Shown: positions 18,194 to 28,575, numbered from the stretch's first letter. The stretch is 64,000 bases of DNA from Chloroflexota bacterium (GCA_016208315.1 JACQYF010000139.1:1-64000); one strand, 5' to 3'. Program-made: numbers and translations. Notes: a model not told the origin generated them from the letters alone.

Positions 18194-18889
18194 TCAATTC
18201 TTTGGGGATATGAGATAGCGCAACAATACGCCGCCGTCTCCCAGGTTCTCCACACCGACAAGTTGTAGCGGTATGGCTTGCTCGCGTGGCAAGCCCATGC
18301 CATCCGCCAAAGTCGGCGCGGATGCTCCGCCGAAAACCAGCGTAGCAATGTACACATTGATTTCATCCACCAGTCCCTGCTTGATTAGTTCCAGGTTCAA
18401 CGTGCCGCCGCCTTCGACGAGCAATCGTTCAATCCCATTCTGCTTGAGGCAGTCCATCATCGCGGACGGGTCAACGCGTTGTGCACCCATCACAAAAACT
18501 TGTACGCCTTGTTCGCGCAGCGACCCGATTTGTTCCGCGCTCGTCTGTTGTGTTGTAAAAATCATGACCCTGGCTGGTCCCGCGGTCAGAAAACGACTGT
18601 CGCGGCGAAGGTTGGCTTGTGTGACGATGCCAACCTTGATCGGATTTTCTGACAGTCCACGCGCTTGGCGTTCAGCACGTAGAGTTGCTGATTTCACCGC
18701 GAGACGCGGGTCATCACCGAGGAGAGTGTTTCCGCCAACCAGGATGGCATCGACTGATGCACGCAGAGCATCAACACGTTCAAGATCGCGCGGCGAGGAT
18801 ATGGCTGCGCCGCGCCGCGTCGTCGAGTCGGTTTTGCCATCGGCGGTTGTGGCTACATTAAGGATGACGTAAGGACGCTGGTTCATCAT
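18194..18889 (-). CDS. RibD C-terminal-like reductase (dihydrofolate reductase fold)
   Basis: MMNQRPYVILNVATTADGKTDS...DAILVGGNTLLGDDPRL...LLVEGGGTLNLELIKQGLVDEI. Confidence 0.88.
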   Translation of the reverse strand: MMNQRPYVILNVATTADGKTDSTTRRGAAISSPRDLERVDALRASVDAILVGGNTLLGDDPRLAVKSATLRAERQARGLSENPIKVGIVTQANLRRDSRFLTAGPARVMIFTTQQTSAEQIGSLREQGVQVFVMGAQRVDPSAMMDCLKQNGIERLLVEGGGTLNLELIKQGLVDEINVYIATLVFGGASAPTLADGMGLPREQAIPLQLVGVENLGDGGVLLRYLISPKN

Positions 18890-18893
18890 TCGG

Positions 18894-19406
18894 CTAGTCG
18901 TGAAATTTCTTCTCGCCCGCTTCGATGCGGACACTCAAGCGATTTTCTTTCGGCGGGATAGGACAACTCCAGCGTTCATTGTAGGCGCAATAAGGATTGT
19001 AGGCAAGATTCAGGTCAACGCGCAATTTGCCATTGCCCAGGTCTTCGGGTTCCAAGTAACGTCCCGCTCCATAAGATTCGGCGGGCGCGGTCGCATCGAC
19101 AAAGGGAATAAAATAATCGTTGGCGTGTTCAGAGGCATACACTTGCAGTGTTGCGTCTTGTCCGTTCACGCGAAAGTGAATCTGTCCCGCGCGGATATAG
19201 TCCTGCGCCGCGCCCGTGCTCGTTTGCATAAGGATATGTTCGGGCTGGGCGTATTTTTCGAGCGGCAACTCAAAGCGTAAGGCAGGGTTTTCGGGAAAGT
19301 AAACCAGACCTCGGAACGTTTTCTGTTGCTCAGGCGTCAAAGGCGATTGGGCATCAGTCTTGAAAAAATGATCCTTGTGTTTGCGAAAATTGGCTAATTC
19401 AGACAT
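18894..19406 (-). CDS. DUF1684 domain-containing protein
   Basis: MSELANFRKHKDHFFKTDAQSPLTPEQQKTFRGLVYFPENPALRFELPL...FVDATAPAESYGAGRYLEPEDL...DLNLAYNPYCAYNERWSCPIPPKENRL. Confidence 0.9.
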   Translation of the reverse strand: MSELANFRKHKDHFFKTDAQSPLTPEQQKTFRGLVYFPENPALRFELPLEKYAQPEHILMQTSTGAAQDYIRAGQIHFRVNGQDATLQVYASEHANDYFIPFVDATAPAESYGAGRYLEPEDLGNGKLRVDLNLAYNPYCAYNERWSCPIPPKENRLSVRIEAGEKKFHD

Positions 19407-19479
19407 CGTAATTCCTCCGCTGAAATACTTCCACACTACTGACGCGGCGAACGCCTCCATTCTTACGCTCACGCTAAAA

Positions 19480-19507
19480 CACCGATGAGGTCAAAACCTC
19501 ATCGGTG
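19480..19507. terminator. Hairpin CACCGATGAGG-TCAAAA-CCTCATCGGTG
   Basis: 11-bp perfect stem, 6-nt loop upstream of DUF1684. Confidence 0.55.
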
Positions 19508-19644
19508 CAAGCATTACCTCTCTGCCAATTGCGCGAATCGCGGAACATCTCGAGCTTCAATTTGCTTTCACTCGGCAAACGGCTCTTTTTCGAGACGGCG
19601 TAGGTTGTATCTGTTTCCACGACCGAGTTCCGAAACAATCCATC

Positions 19645-19688
19645 GGCACGCTTCGCGTCCTGGCTTTGGTCGGGACGCGAAGCGTGCC
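19645..19688. repeat. 16-bp perfect inverted repeat GGCACGCTTCGCGTCC...GGACGCGAAGCGTGCC
   Basis: Arms 19645-19660 and 19673-19688, 12-nt loop, in a roughly 300-bp non-coding gap. Confidence 0.8.
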
Positions 19689-19801
19689 GTTCGGTGTTTA
19701 GCAAACTCCACATGTAAGATTTGTGAATGTCAGCGCGTCTAATGTGTGAGTAGAGCCATTGACATTCTATCGATTTAGAATTATTGGTGGGAGGAAGAAA
19801 T

Positions 19802-20803
19802 ATGAATAACCATCATCGCCGTATCGCTATCTTCTATGAACATCCAGAGTGGTTCAAGCCGCTGTTCGTTGAACTCGAGCGCTGTGGCATAGAGTTCGAC
19901 CCACTTAGAGCGGATGAGCACCAATTTGATCCGCACATACGCGTACCCCAATATGACTTGCTGTTCAACCGAATGAGCCCATCGGCGTATACCCGCGGTC
20001 ACGCCCACGCGATATTCTACGCGCTGCAGTATCTCGCTTACTTGGACTCGATTGGCGCGAATGTTATCAACGGGTACTCGGCTTTTCGAATGGAAACTTC
20101 AAAGGCAATGCAACTTGATTTATTCGAGCATCTTGGCTTGCGATATCCACGTGCGCGCGTGATCAACCATTCGTCACAAGCGGTCTCGTCTGCGCGTGAT
20201 TTGACTTTTCCGATTGTCGTCAAGCCAAACATCGGGGGTAGCGGAGCTAAGATCCGCCGCTTTGATTCGCTGGTCGAACTGGAGGCGGTCACGGCAGGCG
20301 AGCCGCTCGATTTGGGAATTGATCATACTGCACTCGTTCAGGAATATCTGCCTGCGCGGGATGGGCATATCGTCCGCGTCGAGATTCTCAACGACGAATT
20401 CCTATACGCCATCAAGGTTTATCCTAAACCCGAAGAGGGCTTTAACCTCTGTCCTGCAGATATTTGTCATCCCGCCAATTTGGTACAACCACTCTCAACC
20501 GAAGCGTGTCCCGTGGATGCTGCCCCTAAACTGGGTTTGCGTGTCGAAGCGACAACGCCACCACCCCAGGTCATCAACGGTGTGCGACGGATTATGCGTG
20601 CGGCGCAAATAGATGTTGGCGGGGTCGAGTATTTGGTGAATGATCGCGACGGTCAGGTCTATTACTATGATGTGAACGCGCTCTCCAATTTTGTATCTGA
20701 CGCTCCGAATATCATTGGGTTTGATCCGTTTCCGCGACTAGTTGATTTTGTGATTGAGCGCGCCAACCTTCTTGAGCCAGTTGCGCTCCAGGTTCTACTA
20801 TGA
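19802..20803 (+). CDS. ATP-grasp protein (RimK/D-Ala-D-Ala ligase-like)
   Basis: FPIVVKPNIGGSGAKIRRFDSLVELEA...ALVQEYLPARDGHIVRVEILNDEFLYAIKVY...VYYYDVNALSNFV. Confidence 0.82.
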   Translation: MNNHHRRIAIFYEHPEWFKPLFVELERCGIEFDPLRADEHQFDPHIRVPQYDLLFNRMSPSAYTRGHAHAIFYALQYLAYLDSIGANVINGYSAFRMETSKAMQLDLFEHLGLRYPRARVINHSSQAVSSARDLTFPIVVKPNIGGSGAKIRRFDSLVELEAVTAGEPLDLGIDHTALVQEYLPARDGHIVRVEILNDEFLYAIKVYPKPEEGFNLCPADICHPANLVQPLSTEACPVDAAPKLGLRVEATTPPPQVINGVRRIMRAAQIDVGGVEYLVNDRDGQVYYYDVNALSNFVSDAPNIIGFDPFPRLVDFVIERANLLEPVALQVLL

Positions 20804-21531
20804 TGTCAACTATCTCACAATATCGCGACGCTTTGCCCGCAATTACCACCGACCAAATGCGGGAAGTAGATCGCACAATGATTCAAGACCTCGGCATCAC
20901 GTTGATTCAAATGATGGAGAGCGCGGGTCGCCATCTTGCCACGCTTGCGCGCGAAAAGCTGGGAGGCAATGTCGAGGGCAAGCACATCGTCGTGCTGGCG
21001 GGACGCGGCAACAACGGTGGTGGTGGTTTGGTTGCCGCACGGCGATTAGCCAACTGGGGCGCGGAAGTTTGCGTTGTGCTCGCGGCATCACCAAACGAAT
21101 ACCAGAATGCCCCTGCGCATCAACTTGCGATTTTGCAAGGGATGGGCGTGGTCATTTCGCAATCGATGATATTCCCACTTGCCGATCTAATTCTCGATTG
21201 CTTGATCGGCTATGGGTTGCGCGGCGCACCGCGAGGGGGCGCTGCTGATTTGATTCGCCAAGCGAATGCAAGTAGCGCGCCGATTATTGCGCTCGATACG
21301 CCATCGGGCTTGGACACGACGACGGGTGAGACTTTCGATCCGTGCATTCGCGCCGATGCGACAATGACGCTCGCGCTTCCCAAAGTCGGCTTGCTGACTG
21401 AAATAGCGCGTGCCATTGTCGGTGAATTGTATGTGGCGGACATTAGTGTGCCGCCCCTGGTTTATGCTACAATGGGAATCGAAATTCCCAATCTTTTTGC
21501 GGAGGCAGAAATTGTTCATATCCAACGTTAG
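20800..21531 (+). CDS. nnrE: NAD(P)H-hydrate epimerase (YjeF_N domain)
   Basis: MREVDRTMIQDLGITLIQMMESAGRHLATLAR...VVLAGRGNNGGGGLVAARRLANWGAEV...ALDTPSGLDTTTGE. Confidence 0.9.
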   Translation: MMSTISQYRDALPAITTDQMREVDRTMIQDLGITLIQMMESAGRHLATLAREKLGGNVEGKHIVVLAGRGNNGGGGLVAARRLANWGAEVCVVLAASPNEYQNAPAHQLAILQGMGVVISQSMIFPLADLILDCLIGYGLRGAPRGGAADLIRQANASSAPIIALDTPSGLDTTTGETFDPCIRADATMTLALPKVGLLTEIARAIVGELYVADISVPPLVYATMGIEIPNLFAEAEIVHIQR

Positions 21532-22357
21532 CAGAATATTTTTCGGCTTGATGGCTCTCGCGTTCGTCGCGTGCAGCCCAACGCCAACCGCTACAACACC
21601 AGGAGTGATCCATCCTTTAGCGGAAATCCTGACGCGCGGTCCCGAGTTCACTGACCTTCAAGCGGACTCGGTCACCGTCAAAATCGAAACGCGCATCCCC
21701 GTCGTCTGCGCCGCCGTGTATGGCACCACCACCGCCTATGGACAACTGGCAACCGACACTGATATGGCGGGCGGTGGGCATCAAGATCACCACCCCATGC
21801 TCAAGGGATTAAAGTCTGACACGCTCTATCACATACGATTGCAAGGTGTCGGTCCCGACGGAACGCTCTACGTCAGTGACAATCTGACTTTTCGCACACC
21901 ATCGGCGTCAGCCGTCGTTCAACCCGCCAAGCCACAAGGGAAAAATGTCGCGCTGATTTCCGTAGGGGCGCGCGTCAAAGGTGTGAGTAGCAACTTTGGC
22001 GGTAGCGATGTCAATTCGGCGTACGGCGCGAACAAAGCGATTGACGGCGATCTCAATACCGAATGGTCGTCGAATGGCGACGGCGACAAGGCGTGGATCG
22101 AAATCGACCTGGGTAAAGAATATCCGATCACTGCGCTTGGTTTCCGCACACGCACGATGGGCACCAGCGCGCAAATCGAACGCTTTCAAGTCCTAACGGA
22201 CAAAGGCGAGAAACTGGGTCCCTTTGATTTACCCGATGCCAAGTCCGTTCATTACTTCCCAGTTTCTACAACCGCGCGTACGCTTCGGTTCGAGGTATTG
22301 AAATCGAACGGAGGCAACACGGGCACGGCGGAGATCGAAGTATATGCCTCGCCATAA
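21512..22357 (+). CDS. Putative lipoprotein with F5/8 type C (discoidin)-like domain
   Basis: Signal ...FFGLMALAFVACSPTPT; AYGANKAIDGDLNTEWSSNGDGDKAWIEIDLGKEYPITALGFRTR. Exact start uncertain (TTG near 21510 or upstream). Confidence 0.75.
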   Translation: MFISNVSRIFFGLMALAFVACSPTPTATTPGVIHPLAEILTRGPEFTDLQADSVTVKIETRIPVVCAAVYGTTTAYGQLATDTDMAGGGHQDHHPMLKGLKSDTLYHIRLQGVGPDGTLYVSDNLTFRTPSASAVVQPAKPQGKNVALISVGARVKGVSSNFGGSDVNSAYGANKAIDGDLNTEWSSNGDGDKAWIEIDLGKEYPITALGFRTRTMGTSAQIERFQVLTDKGEKLGPFDLPDAKSVHYFPVSTTARTLRFEVLKSNGGNTGTAEIEVYASP

Positions 22358-22399
22358 CCAAACATACGAACAGTTGCCCCTGTTAGAAAGAGGGACCCG

Positions 22400-23590
22400 A
22401 TGAAGACAATTCTCTTTGCATTTGTCGCGATATTTATTCTCACGGCGTGCGCGTCAACGAATCCTGGGACGCCCGCGAAATCGCCGACGGCAAATCGTTT
22501 GCCGACTGCGACTCCAGCCGATGCGCCGACCTTGTTGCCAGAGGAAGCAGTGCCGTTCAGCCAAACCGAATGGAAAACGAATTTCAAAAAACACACCCTC
22601 CCATTCAGCGACATCTTATCAGGTGGCGTGCCCAAGGATGGTATTCCCGCGCTTGACCAGCCAAAATTTGTTTCGACCAGCGACGCCAGCGCGTGGCTCA
22701 AAGATAGCGAGCCAACGATCTTGTTTGAGAATAATCACGAGGTGCGGGCGTATCCGCTGCAAATTCTCATCTGGCACGAAATCGTGAACGATACGGTCGG
22801 CGGCTTGCCCATCGCCGTGACGTTTTGCCCGCTCTGCAATTCGAGCATCGTGTTTGATCGTACGGTCGCGGGCGCGGCAACCACATTTGGCACGACCGGT
22901 AAATTGCATTACAGCGATCTGGTGATGTACGACCGCGCGACCGAATCGTGGTGGCAACAACTGACGGGCGTCGCGATTGTGGGCGACCGAGTTGGCACGC
23001 AACTGAAATTCTTGCCATCCCAAGTTGTCGCATTCGGAGAACTCAGAGCGCGTTATCCCGATGGTCAGGTGTTGTCCAAAGAGACGGGTTATTCGCGTCC
23101 GTACGGCCAAAATCCGTACGTAGGGTACGATTCAGGCGCACCATTTCTCTACAGCGGGCCGCCTACCCCTGGGACACTTCACCCAACCGACCGCATCGTG
23201 ACTTTGATTGTCGGCAACATTGCTATCGCCTATCCTTATCGCGTGCTTGCCGACAAGCGTGTCATCAACGATACGCTTGCTGGGCAAGACTTCGTCATCT
23301 TTTGGAAAGGCGGCACGAATTCAGCGCTCGACGCGCGCGCGATTGCAAGCGGACGTGACATTGGCGCGACAGGCGTGTTTGATCGGAACGTGAACGGCGA
23401 ACGGCTCACGTTTCTTGTCGCAGGCGACCAGTTCAAAGACAAAGAGACGGGGACGGACTGGGATATTTTGGGTCGCGGGATTTCGGGAACACTCGCGGGA
23501 CAACAACTCGCGCCCATCGTTCACGGCAATTATTTCTGGTTTGCCTGGGCGGCGTTTCGTCCTGACACCAAAATTTACGAGGTCAAATGA
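22400..23590 (+). CDS. DUF3179 domain-containing lipoprotein
   Basis: Signal LTACAST; PLQILIWHEIVNDTVGGLPIAVTFCPLCNSSIVFDR...TSALDARAIASGRDIGATGVFDR. Confidence 0.93.
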   Translation: MKTILFAFVAIFILTACASTNPGTPAKSPTANRLPTATPADAPTLLPEEAVPFSQTEWKTNFKKHTLPFSDILSGGVPKDGIPALDQPKFVSTSDASAWLKDSEPTILFENNHEVRAYPLQILIWHEIVNDTVGGLPIAVTFCPLCNSSIVFDRTVAGAATTFGTTGKLHYSDLVMYDRATESWWQQLTGVAIVGDRVGTQLKFLPSQVVAFGELRARYPDGQVLSKETGYSRPYGQNPYVGYDSGAPFLYSGPPTPGTLHPTDRIVTLIVGNIAIAYPYRVLADKRVINDTLAGQDFVIFWKGGTNSALDARAIASGRDIGATGVFDRNVNGERLTFLVAGDQFKDKETGTDWDILGRGISGTLAGQQLAPIVHGNYFWFAWAAFRPDTKIYEVK

Positions 23591-24432
23591 TATACAGACC
23601 CAATCGATTGCTTGATGTTGCTTTGCGAATTGACTCGAATGACGTACTCAACGAGGGCATCGTCGCACAACCGAGTGATAGCGGAGTAGCGGCAGACATC
23701 AAACGCGCCCTCACAATGCTCAAAGCCGAGGCGTACGACGAAGCCACCGCCTCGTTCGACTATCCGCGTGTGCGCGCAAGCGAAACCTATCGCGCCTTGC
23801 GTGAATGCACCGCGCGCTTGAACGATTTCGATCTCACCGCGTTAATCACGCGCGAAGGTCAATTGGCGTTCTGGATCAATCTGTATAACGCGCTGATATT
23901 GGATGCAGTAATTTCATTTGACGTGCGCGACAGCGTGACCAAAGACCTGGGATTCTTCCGCCGCGCAGCATACCGCATTGGCGGGATGCGTTTTTCTGCC
24001 GATGACATTGAGCACGGCATCTTGCGCGGCAATCGGCATCATCCGCTTTTCCCGTTTCCGCAATTTGCGCACGATGATCCACGCCTTGCATTTTCCATCC
24101 AGCCAATCGAGGCGCGCATCCACGCCGCGTTGAACTGCGCCTCGCGTTCTTGTCCGCCGATTGTGGTATACGACGCTGAGCATATAAATGCGCAACTCGA
24201 TTTAGCGATGCGCGCGTTTGTGAATGGAGCGGTTGAAGTGGACTCGACGAACGCAATAATACGCGTGTCGCAAATCTTTCGATGGTATGCAGATGACTTT
24301 GGCGGACGTGAAGGAACGCTCAATTGGATTGAACGCCATTTCAATGACGAACCACTTTGCGGATGGCTGAAAACGAATTGCCAGAAAATTCGTGTCGCGT
24401 ATTTGCGTTACGACTGGGGTTTGAACGGATAG
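23587..24432 (+). CDS. DUF547 domain-containing protein
   Basis: REGQLAFWINLYNALILDAVI...DIEHGILRGN...RIHAALNCASRSCPPI. Confidence 0.93.
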   Translation: MIYRPNRLLDVALRIDSNDVLNEGIVAQPSDSGVAADIKRALTMLKAEAYDEATASFDYPRVRASETYRALRECTARLNDFDLTALITREGQLAFWINLYNALILDAVISFDVRDSVTKDLGFFRRAAYRIGGMRFSADDIEHGILRGNRHHPLFPFPQFAHDDPRLAFSIQPIEARIHAALNCASRSCPPIVVYDAEHINAQLDLAMRAFVNGAVEVDSTNAIIRVSQIFRWYADDFGGREGTLNWIERHFNDEPLCGWLKTNCQKIRVAYLRYDWGLNG

Positions 24433-24467
24433 TTGCACTGCAGTTGCGTAGGTGATACTGAATAAGA

Positions 24468-24510
24468 CAAAGCGGACGAAGCACACCTGGCTTCGTCCGC
24501 TTTGTTCTAT
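24468..24510. terminator. Strong (bidirectional) terminator
   Basis: 15-bp perfect stem CAAAGCGGACGAAGC (24468-24482) / GCTTCGTCCGCTTTG (24490-24504), 7-nt loop. Confidence 0.85.
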
Positions 24511-24755
24511 TGAAACCTTTCTTCTAAATAGGGGGCGCCTCTCATGTGATACCCGTACCCCTCCCAGAACCCGGCGCGATCATTCGCCATAAACTCGATG
24601 CCGCGCAACCACTTTGCCGATTTCCAAAAATAAAGTTGCGGCACGAACAAGCGCAACGGATAACCGTGATCCGGTTCGTATTTGTAGGCGAGCATCACGT
24701 CGGGCTTGAGCATCTCTTCAAGCGGGACGTTCGCGGTAAAATCAAAATCGCAGTG
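24507..24755 (-). pseudogene. 3' remnant of a sulfite oxidase-like molybdopterin oxidoreductase
   Basis: ...[73 protein letters not shown] matches the C-terminus of the intact gene at 32453-33082; homology stops abruptly at about 24755. Confidence 0.85.
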
Positions 24756-25159
24756 AGGAACACAATGCTAACGAGATCCAGACGGAAGAGGCGGAAGCTG
24801 TCCTCATCCAAAAGGAAGGAATTATGCTGAGGTCGAGAGTGATTGATCTTGCTTCCCAGTTTTCAACTGCCAATTCATAAACATCTCGCGCTGCGCGCTA
24901 CGAAAATCTTCTTTAAATGGATCACCGCACGTCTGCGTATGGAGCGGTTTTGATCGGTTGGGATTCATCATATCTCTCGGACTGTATCTTTCTCCCTTGT
25001 CCGAATTAGCAAACATGCAAAAAGTGCTATGGAATCTTTTGGGGAACTGAATAGAACTTTGAATATCCGGGATTCGGTGATATACTATGGTCAAAGATTT
25101 GGCTTTCGCTGTATCCTCGTGAAATCATCCAGATAGATCTAGTCGTAGATAAGGATCTG

Positions 25160-26260
25160 ATGACCAGCACAAAGATTCCTTCCCCGCAAGGCTCCACATT
25201 CTCTCAAAATCCCACACCGCAGGATCATACTGCACAGAAGCAATTGGACATTGGACCGACCACAAAGGAAAACCACGCCTGGGAATTGCTCCATTCCTCT
25301 CCCGATGGAATCACGTTAATCACTTGGGACGGCACCATCGTTTTTGCAAACGAAACAACCTGCCGTCGCTACGGAAAATCGTTGGACGATTGGATCGGCA
25401 CACGTATCTGGGACTGCATCCCATCTGATAAAGTCGCTCATTGGAATATCATTCTAAAACAAGTCATCGAGGACGGAAAGCCCATCGCTTTTGTTGACCG
25501 AGATAACGAGACCTGGAACAAGATGTTGTTCTATCCCATTCATGATGAGACATCGGTCAAAATGATCGCACTTTACACATCGGATATCACCCAACAAATC
25601 AACGCCGAAGAGAAGTTGAAACGGGTGACATTGCAACTTGTGACACTGCAAGAAGACGAGCGCCGCCGGATTTCCCAGGACTTGCACGATGATATTGGCC
25701 AGAGTATGACGGCGCTGGTTCTTAGTCTAAAAGCGATTGACGGAGCTGTGACCGCAGGTGAGAAAGACATCGGTCAACAAATCAAAGATGCCATTCGCAG
25801 TGTTGAAGCGATCATGAAGCAAGTGCGCCAGGTTTTCTACCAACTCCATCCACCGTCGTTGGACGCGTTGCCACTCGCCCAGGCATTGGAATCTTTTTGC
25901 CGTACCTTTGGGCAACAGACCGGATTGGTTGTGGACTTTAACACTGTGGACCTTCCACCAGTTTCCAACCTTCAGGCAACGGCGTTGTATCGCCTAGTGC
26001 AGGAGGGATTGAATAATGCCGTTAAACACGCGCGTGCCACTTCGGTGTGGGTCAACCTAGATTATGCAGAGGGTGAAGTGAGTTTGTCCGTAGAAGACAA
26101 TGGTCAGGGTTTCAATCCTAAAACCATCGATCGAAACATGGGCTTGCGCGGAATCCGTGACCGCTTTTTGATGTTGAACGGCAGTTTTGACATTGAATCG
26201 GCGCCGGGCAAAGGAACGCGGCTGTTTGGTTCCTTGCCACTCGCCGCGCACATTGGATAA
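25160..26260 (+). CDS. PAS-domain sensor histidine kinase (NarX/DegS-type, HisKA_3)
   Basis: RRISQDLHDDIGQSMTALVLSLK; ATALYRLVQEGLNNAVKHARAT; SVEDNGQGF...GLRGIRDR. Confidence 0.92.
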   Translation: MTSTKIPSPQGSTFSQNPTPQDHTAQKQLDIGPTTKENHAWELLHSSPDGITLITWDGTIVFANETTCRRYGKSLDDWIGTRIWDCIPSDKVAHWNIILKQVIEDGKPIAFVDRDNETWNKMLFYPIHDETSVKMIALYTSDITQQINAEEKLKRVTLQLVTLQEDERRRISQDLHDDIGQSMTALVLSLKAIDGAVTAGEKDIGQQIKDAIRSVEAIMKQVRQVFYQLHPPSLDALPLAQALESFCRTFGQQTGLVVDFNTVDLPPVSNLQATALYRLVQEGLNNAVKHARATSVWVNLDYAEGEVSLSVEDNGQGFNPKTIDRNMGLRGIRDRFLMLNGSFDIESAPGKGTRLFGSLPLAAHIG

Positions 26261-26263
26261 AGT

Positions 26264-26929
26264 ATGGCTATGATTCGAGTAGTCGTGGCAGAAGACCACC
26301 ATCTTGTCCGTCAAGGCATCTGTAAGCTTTTAGAGGATGGCGGTGATATTCAGGTGGTGGGGGAGGCAGACAATGGTCGAGATGCGATCACGCTTTCTCG
26401 ATCCTTGCGTCCCGATGTGCTTGTGTTAGATGTCTCTATGCCACAATTGGATGGCTTGGATACGTTAGCAGAATTGAAAGCAACCCTACCCAATCAACAC
26501 GTGGTAATTCTCTCGATGCATGCTGACCTGGGGATTGTGCAGCAAGCACTGCGTAGCGGTGCGCTAGGTTATATCTTGAAACAATCGGTCGCGGGTGAAC
26601 TGTTGGCGGCTGTACGCACCGTCAGTAATGGAAGTGTATACTTGAGTGCTGGCGTTTCTCAGGTATTGACGAGCGGTGTATATGTCGAGAAATCGCAGGG
26701 TTTGCTCGACCGCCTTTCGCCGCGTGAGCGGCAAGTAGTCGAACGTATTGTTGAAGGATATTCGATGAAAGAGATCGCCAACAGCATGCACACGAGTGTC
26801 AAAACCGTAGAGAAACAGAGGCGCGATGCGATGCGTAAGTTAGACGTCGACAACACCGCCAGTCTTGTGCGGGTCAGCTTGGAGCTCGGGCTGACGACCG
26901 GAAAAAAAGGTATCCCCTCAAATGGCTAG
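26264..26929 (+). CDS. LuxR/NarL-family response regulator
   Basis: VVVAEDHHLVRQGICKLLED...LVLDVSMPQLDGL...LSPRERQVVERIVEGYSMKEIANSMHTSVKTVEKQR. Confidence 0.94.
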   Translation: MAMIRVVVAEDHHLVRQGICKLLEDGGDIQVVGEADNGRDAITLSRSLRPDVLVLDVSMPQLDGLDTLAELKATLPNQHVVILSMHADLGIVQQALRSGALGYILKQSVAGELLAAVRTVSNGSVYLSAGVSQVLTSGVYVEKSQGLLDRLSPRERQVVERIVEGYSMKEIANSMHTSVKTVEKQRRDAMRKLDVDNTASLVRVSLELGLTTGKKGIPSNG

Positions 26930-28415
26930 ATACATCCTCGGCATTGATCAAAGCACGCGCGGAACCAAAGCCGTGATCTTCGATCACGATGCTGGCATCG
27001 TCTCCAGCGCCTATCGTGAGATTACCCAATACTACCCTCAACCCGGCTGGGTGGAACATGATCCCGAGGAAATCTGGAAATCCACTCTCAAGGTTATCGG
27101 CGAAACTCTGAAGAACGGAAGAGTGGCACCAGAGGAAATCGAAGCGATCGGCATTTCTAATCAAATTGGGACAACGATTTTCTGGAACAAGGAAACCGGC
27201 GAGCCAATCGGCAGAGCAATTGTGTGGCAGGACCGGCGAACCCAGCCGATTTGCGAGCGACTTGGAGAGACAGATCAAGCTGGCGTACAAGCCCGAACCG
27301 GGTTGGTTATTGTACCGAATTGGGCAGGAACCAAGATCCGCTGGCTGATGGAGAATGATAAATCGGTACAGAAGGGTATAGCAAGAAGTGAAATACTTTT
27401 CGGGACCATCGATAGCTGGTTGATTTGGAAACTGTCCGGCGGTGCAATCCACGTTACTGACCTGTCGAATGCGGCTTGCACACTCTTGCTCAATGCTCGC
27501 ACACTCACATATGATGAGTGGATGCTCAACGAATTGGCAATCCCGCGCGACATTTTGCCCAACCTATGCAGCTCCAGCGAAATCTACGCTCATACGGACC
27601 CAGATATGTTTTTGGGGGTGCGTATACCGATCGGAGGCGTTGCCACCGACCAGAGTGCAGCGCTCTTTGGACAAGTTTGCTTCAAAGCTGGTATGGCGAA
27701 GACCACTTTTGGCACCGGCTCATCTTTGACTCTGAACATAGGCAACAAATATATCGCACCCGAAAGTGGATTAATAGCCCCGGTGCATTGGGCTATCGGC
27801 GGCAATGTAACGTACGGGCTGGCCGGATGGCACAACGTATCCGGCGGGGTGATTGAATGGCTGAAAGGCGGATTGGGGATTATCCGGAAAGATCGGGAAG
27901 CCGACGGACTTGCCGCCCAAGTCCCGGACACACAAGGCGTTTATTTCGTACCCGCCTTCATGGGTTTGGACGCTCCTTACTCTGATTCCTATGCGCGAGG
28001 AATGATAATAGGCATCACATCTGAGACGAAGAAACACCACATCGCCCGAGCCGCTCTTGAGGCAATAATTTACCAGATCCGCGATTCCTACGAGTTAATG
28101 AAACAAAAATTGGATCTTGAAATCGCAGTTGTCCGCGCCGATGGCGGTGGGGCACAGAGCGATTTTCTGCTGCAGTTCGAAGCCGATATGCTCGGAATCC
28201 CAGTCGAAAGACCTGCGATGACAGAAACGACGGTGCTGGGTGCCGCCTACCTCGCGGGGCTCGCTGTTGGGTATTGGCAATCTCTCGAAGAGATTGCATC
28301 CAAGTGGCGAGTCGAGCGTCGTTTCGATCCGAGCATATCGGTCGACCGCCGGGATTATCTTTATCACGGCTGGCAGAAGGCAATTCGACACGCCACCGGC
28401 TGGCTCAAGGAATAG
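26922..28415 (+). CDS. FGGY-family carbohydrate kinase (glycerol kinase-like)
   Basis: YILGIDQSTRGTKAVIFDHD; IGISNQIGTTIFWNKETGEPIGRAIVWQDRRT; TFGTGSSLTLNIG; DAPYSDSYARGMIIGIT. Confidence 0.88.
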   Translation: MARYILGIDQSTRGTKAVIFDHDAGIVSSAYREITQYYPQPGWVEHDPEEIWKSTLKVIGETLKNGRVAPEEIEAIGISNQIGTTIFWNKETGEPIGRAIVWQDRRTQPICERLGETDQAGVQARTGLVIVPNWAGTKIRWLMENDKSVQKGIARSEILFGTIDSWLIWKLSGGAIHVTDLSNAACTLLLNARTLTYDEWMLNELAIPRDILPNLCSSSEIYAHTDPDMFLGVRIPIGGVATDQSAALFGQVCFKAGMAKTTFGTGSSLTLNIGNKYIAPESGLIAPVHWAIGGNVTYGLAGWHNVSGGVIEWLKGGLGIIRKDREADGLAAQVPDTQGVYFVPAFMGLDAPYSDSYARGMIIGITSETKKHHIARAALEAIIYQIRDSYELMKQKLDLEIAVVRADGGGAQSDFLLQFEADMLGIPVERPAMTETTVLGAAYLAGLAVGYWQSLEEIASKWRVERRFDPSISVDRRDYLYHGWQKAIRHATGWLKE

Positions 28416-28546
28416 CCCCCACTAAGAGTCGCCAAGCTCTCTCCAATCTCATTGCATCTCCATGCTTGATTGCAAGCCAGAGAAGCGGTATGCGTCTGGC
28501 TGAAACCAGGTCAATACTCCAATGGAGTATAACCATGCTCTACAGG

Positions 28547-28575
28547 AATCCCCCTCAATGGGGGATTTTGTTTTT
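28547..28575 (+). terminator. Rho-independent terminator
   Basis: AATCCCCC-TCAAT-GGGGGATT followed by TTGTTTTT. Confidence 0.75.

Noticed and set aside
24822-25094. 90-aa minus-strand ORF between the pseudogene and histidine kinase
   Set aside because: No motif, no RBS evident and no recognisable homology; probably random.
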